From Paenibacillus dokdonensis (GTDB lineage: Bacteria > Bacillota > Bacilli > Paenibacillales > Paenibacillaceae), in assembly GCF_004916975.1 (NCBI RefSeq), contig NZ_STGQ01000001.1:62001-126000 (forward strand): a DNA stretch of 64,000 bases, read 5' to 3'. The position numbers were made by a program, and so were the translations under genes. Each line of letters opens with the position of its first letter. Position 1 is the first letter of the stretch. This document shows, piece after piece, positions 62,019 through 64,000 of the stretch. The notes beneath the pieces are model-generated. The model did not search any database, was not told where the DNA came from, and was given only the letters and a program-made list of their open reading frames with translations.

Positions 62019-62851
62019 AAATCGATCCATCCTTTATCTGGACGGCTTTGGTTCAGCTGCTGTCTGCAATTCCTACCACGCTTGTCATTACAGCAGTGTC
62101 TGTTACCGCCGGCTTTGTCATCGGGTTGATCACCGCGCTGCTGCGAATTTATAAAATCCCGGTACTGGGCCAGATTGCGTCCGGCTACGTCACCTTTATC
62201 CGGGGAACTCCAATGCTTACCCATCTACTCCTTATCTATTTCGGTCTGCCGATGCTGCTGGATGCATTGTCCTCACAGCTGGGATGGGGATTCAAATCAT
62301 CCTCTATTCCGATGATCGGCTTCGCCTTCATATCCTTTTCAATCACAGCGGGCGCCTATATGGCAGAAGTGATCCGTTCCGGTCTGCTCGCGGTGAACCG
62401 TGGTCAGCTGGAAGCCGCTTATTCGATAGGCATGACGACACCGCAGGCGCTACGCCGAATTATTTTTCCCCAGGCGCTGGCGGTCAGCCTTCCGAATCTG
62501 TCCAATTCGGTCATCGTCTCCGGTGGTCAGCAGCAGCGTGTGGGGATTGCCCGCGCACTGGCGCTGGAGCCGGAAGTGACTCTTTTCGATGAACCGACAT
62601 CGGCATTGGACCCGGAGCTGGTGGGCGAAGTGCTTGCCGTGATTCGTAAAATCGCGAAGGAAGGCATTACGATGATCGTTGTCACCCATGAAATGGGCTT
62701 TGCGCGGGATGTCGCGAACCATGTGGTATTCATGGACGGCGGCGTGATCGTGGAAGAAGGAACGCCGGCGGAACTGTTCAACAACCCCCGTGAAGAGCGG
62801 ACGAAGCAGTTTTTGAAGCGGATTACACCTGAACTTAACTATAGCATTTAG
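62015..62851 (+). CDS. Hybrid of ABC permease (TcyM-like) and truncated ATPase (TcyN-like)
   Basis: This 278-residue frame joins two genes in frame. Residues 1 to about 168 are a TcyM-like permease up to 'LSNSVI', including its EAA loop '[19 protein letters not shown]' but without the last helices. From about residue 169 the sequence is the end of an ABC ATPase: signature '[15 protein letters not shown]', Walker B '[14 protein letters not shown]', H-loop '[12 protein letters not shown]'. The Walker A half is missing. About 600 bases seem to have been lost between 62505 and 62520. As written, neither domain would work. It is either a real deletion or an assembly collapse. Confidence 0.85.
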   Translation: MKIDPSFIWTALVQLLSAIPTTLVITAVSVTAGFVIGLITALLRIYKIPVLGQIASGYVTFIRGTPMLTHLLLIYFGLPMLLDALSSQLGWGFKSSSIPMIGFAFISFSITAGAYMAEVIRSGLLAVNRGQLEAAYSIGMTTPQALRRIIFPQALAVSLPNLSNSVIVSGGQQQRVGIARALALEPEVTLFDEPTSALDPELVGEVLAVIRKIAKEGITMIVVTHEMGFARDVANHVVFMDGGVIVEEGTPAELFNNPREERTKQFLKRITPELNYSI

Positions 62852-62863
62852 GAGGCAAAGGGT

Positions 62864-63880
62864 ATGGCGATTACAATAAGCGTTCTTGATCAAAGTCCGA
62901 TCTATCCGGGAGAGACAGGAGCAGAAGCACTGGCGCGCACGGTATTGCTGGCGCAAAAATCGGAGCAGCTGGGATTCCGGCGGTTCTGGGTGTCGGAGCA
63001 TCATGATTCCGAGCAGTTGGCAGGCTCCTCGCCTGAAGTATTGATCTCCTATCTGCTGGCAAAGACGGAAACGATCCGTATCGGTTCAGGAGGTGTGATG
63101 CTGCAGCATTACAGCCCATATAAGGTAGCTGAGAATTTTAACGTATTAGCTTCCTTGGCTCCAGGACGTGTGGACCTCGGGATCGGGCGTGCGCCGGGAG
63201 GTTTGCCGCGCAGTACGCAGGCGCTGCAACGCGGCATTCAGGAGTCGGCATCTTTGACGGACAAAATCGTGGAGCTGGACCAATTTGTGCATAACCGTCT
63301 GGAACCGGAACATCCACTGGCCGGGCTGAAAGCAGCGCCGCTTCCGGAGAACCCGCCTGAGCTCTATGTTCTCGGCGCCAGCGTGGGGAGCGCGGAAATT
63401 GCAGCCGGGCTGGGCCTTCCATATGTATTTTCCTTATTTATCAATGGGGATGAAGAGGTGGCGCTGGAAGCAATCCGCAGCTACCGCAATACATTTAACC
63501 CAGAACATGGCACTCAGTCACAGGTCATCATCGCGCTCGCCGTTGCTGTCGCGGATACCGAAGAGGAGGCTGCTAACCTTGCAGGGGCACAGAAGCTGGT
63601 GAAAATTCATCTGGCCAGTGGAAAGACGCTGACGCTCGGCACTCGCGAGCAGGCGGAGGAATTTGGCCGGCAGGCAAATGAGGATTATACGATTGCAGAA
63701 CAGGAGCCTATTATCACGAAGGGTACCAAAGCGTCCGTGCGTGAGAAGCTTGAGGCACTTCATAAGGCATCCGGTGTGGATGAGTTCATCGTAACCAGCA
63801 ATATCGCCCCATTCGAAAAACGTCTCCGGTCATTTGAACTGTTGAGTGAAGCATTGGTTGGTGCGGCAGCGGAGGTATGA
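62864..63880 (+). CDS. LLM-class flavin-dependent monooxygenase (YtnJ-neighbourhood type)
   Basis: This 338-residue protein is complete: 'VLDQSPIYPGETGAEALART', 'GFRRFWVSEHHDSEQLAGSS', 'SGGVMLQHYSPYKVAENFNV' and 'DLGIGRAPGG' are luciferase-like monooxygenase landmarks. It uses reduced flavin, and its neighbours (cystine-type importer, M20 amidohydrolase) suggest that it oxidises a sulfur compound such as an S-alkyl cysteine derivative. The start at ATG 62864 follows TAGGAGGCAAAGGGT. It is clearly related to the broken gene at 24333-25285. Confidence 0.9.
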   Translation: MAITISVLDQSPIYPGETGAEALARTVLLAQKSEQLGFRRFWVSEHHDSEQLAGSSPEVLISYLLAKTETIRIGSGGVMLQHYSPYKVAENFNVLASLAPGRVDLGIGRAPGGLPRSTQALQRGIQESASLTDKIVELDQFVHNRLEPEHPLAGLKAAPLPENPPELYVLGASVGSAEIAAGLGLPYVFSLFINGDEEVALEAIRSYRNTFNPEHGTQSQVIIALAVAVADTEEEAANLAGAQKLVKIHLASGKTLTLGTREQAEEFGRQANEDYTIAEQEPIITKGTKASVREKLEALHKASGVDEFIVTSNIAPFEKRLRSFELLSEALVGAAAEV

Positions 63881-63917
63881 GGCTTCGTTCAAAAAAAATG
63901 TGAAGGAGGATGATGTG

Positions 63918-64000
63918 ATGACTGGTCATCAACTGGAGTCCGTATCCGAAATTGCTCATGAAAAATTCATTCAAATCCGCAGGCATTTGCATCGATATCC
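63918..64000 (+). CDS. M20 amidohydrolase, N-terminal part (YtnL-like)
   Basis: The gene starts at ATG 63918, seven bases after AAGGAGGA, and runs off the window after 27 codons. The visible 'EKFIQIRRHLHRYP' is the typical N-terminus of M20 amidohydrolases, such as N-acyl-amino-acid deacetylases. After the LLM and importer genes it fits YtnL of the ytmI operon, which removes acyl groups from cysteine derivatives. The catalytic domain lies beyond the window. Confidence 0.75.
   Translation, partial: MTGHQLESVSEIAHEKFIQIRRHLHRY

Overview
The window looks like a chromosome segment of a spore-forming, low-to-mid GC Firmicute, most likely a Paenibacillus. The evidence is PBSX/xkd-type prophage genes, an SspH-type spore protein, a SleB-type wall hydrolase, a Ku/LigD end-joining set, a YhgD/YhgE-like pair, strong AGGAGG ribosome sites with occasional TTG/GTG starts, and a YtmI/Tcy-like sulfur operon. 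I assigned the genus from gene content and style, not from a search.

Layout. 1-10654: the tail and lysis half of a PBSX-like contractile-tail element: sheath, tube, chaperone with a -1 frameshift site, a short tape measure, XkdP-Q-R-S-T-U, fibre, XhlA, holin, glucosaminidase. No integrase or attachment site is visible, and any capsid genes lie to the left of the window. 11194-14433: glycerol catabolism (glpK, glpD) behind a probable CcpA site. 15053-20761: a five-gene peptide ABC importer with two hairpins just before its binding-protein gene. 20971-22663: an ECF sigma/anti-sigma pair with a textbook self-type promoter. 22881-32467: housekeeping genes (dNTPase, tRNA methyltransferase-like, hydroxyacid dehydrogenase, ThpR, SleB-like, UPF0173), including two genes broken by single-base losses. 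32489-36990: a glycolipid glycosyltransferase and a TetR-YhgE pair with matching operators. 37469-42067: gltB without gltD. 42594-45601: an XRE regulator divergent from a PilZ-like gene, then a sugar transferase and an LCP protein (an exopolysaccharide/cell-wall block). 46014-50896: ABC-2 exporter, M23-bactofilin operon, cardiolipin synthase. 50925-56501: YnfA, YitT, split LigD plus Ku, and sspH. 56666-59084: APH-like kinase, methyltransferase, GNAT. 59348-64000: LysR, cystine-type ABC importer, LLM monooxygenase and the start of an M20 amidohydrolase, resembling the ytlI-ytmI sulfur-scavenging operon of Bacillus subtilis.

The most unusual signals are these: (i) a 135-base intergenic element present twice in opposite orientation (10866-11000 and 52383-52517), whose two copies keep the same long hairpin through compensatory base changes; (ii) an in-frame fusion at 62015-62851 that joins the first two thirds of an ABC permease to the last half of its ATPase; (iii) three single-T losses that break an LLM gene and an ABC exporter gene; (iv) GTATC boxes around the XRE/PilZ-like divergent promoter; (v) a sigma-region-4 fragment lying antisense between the two halves of LigD.
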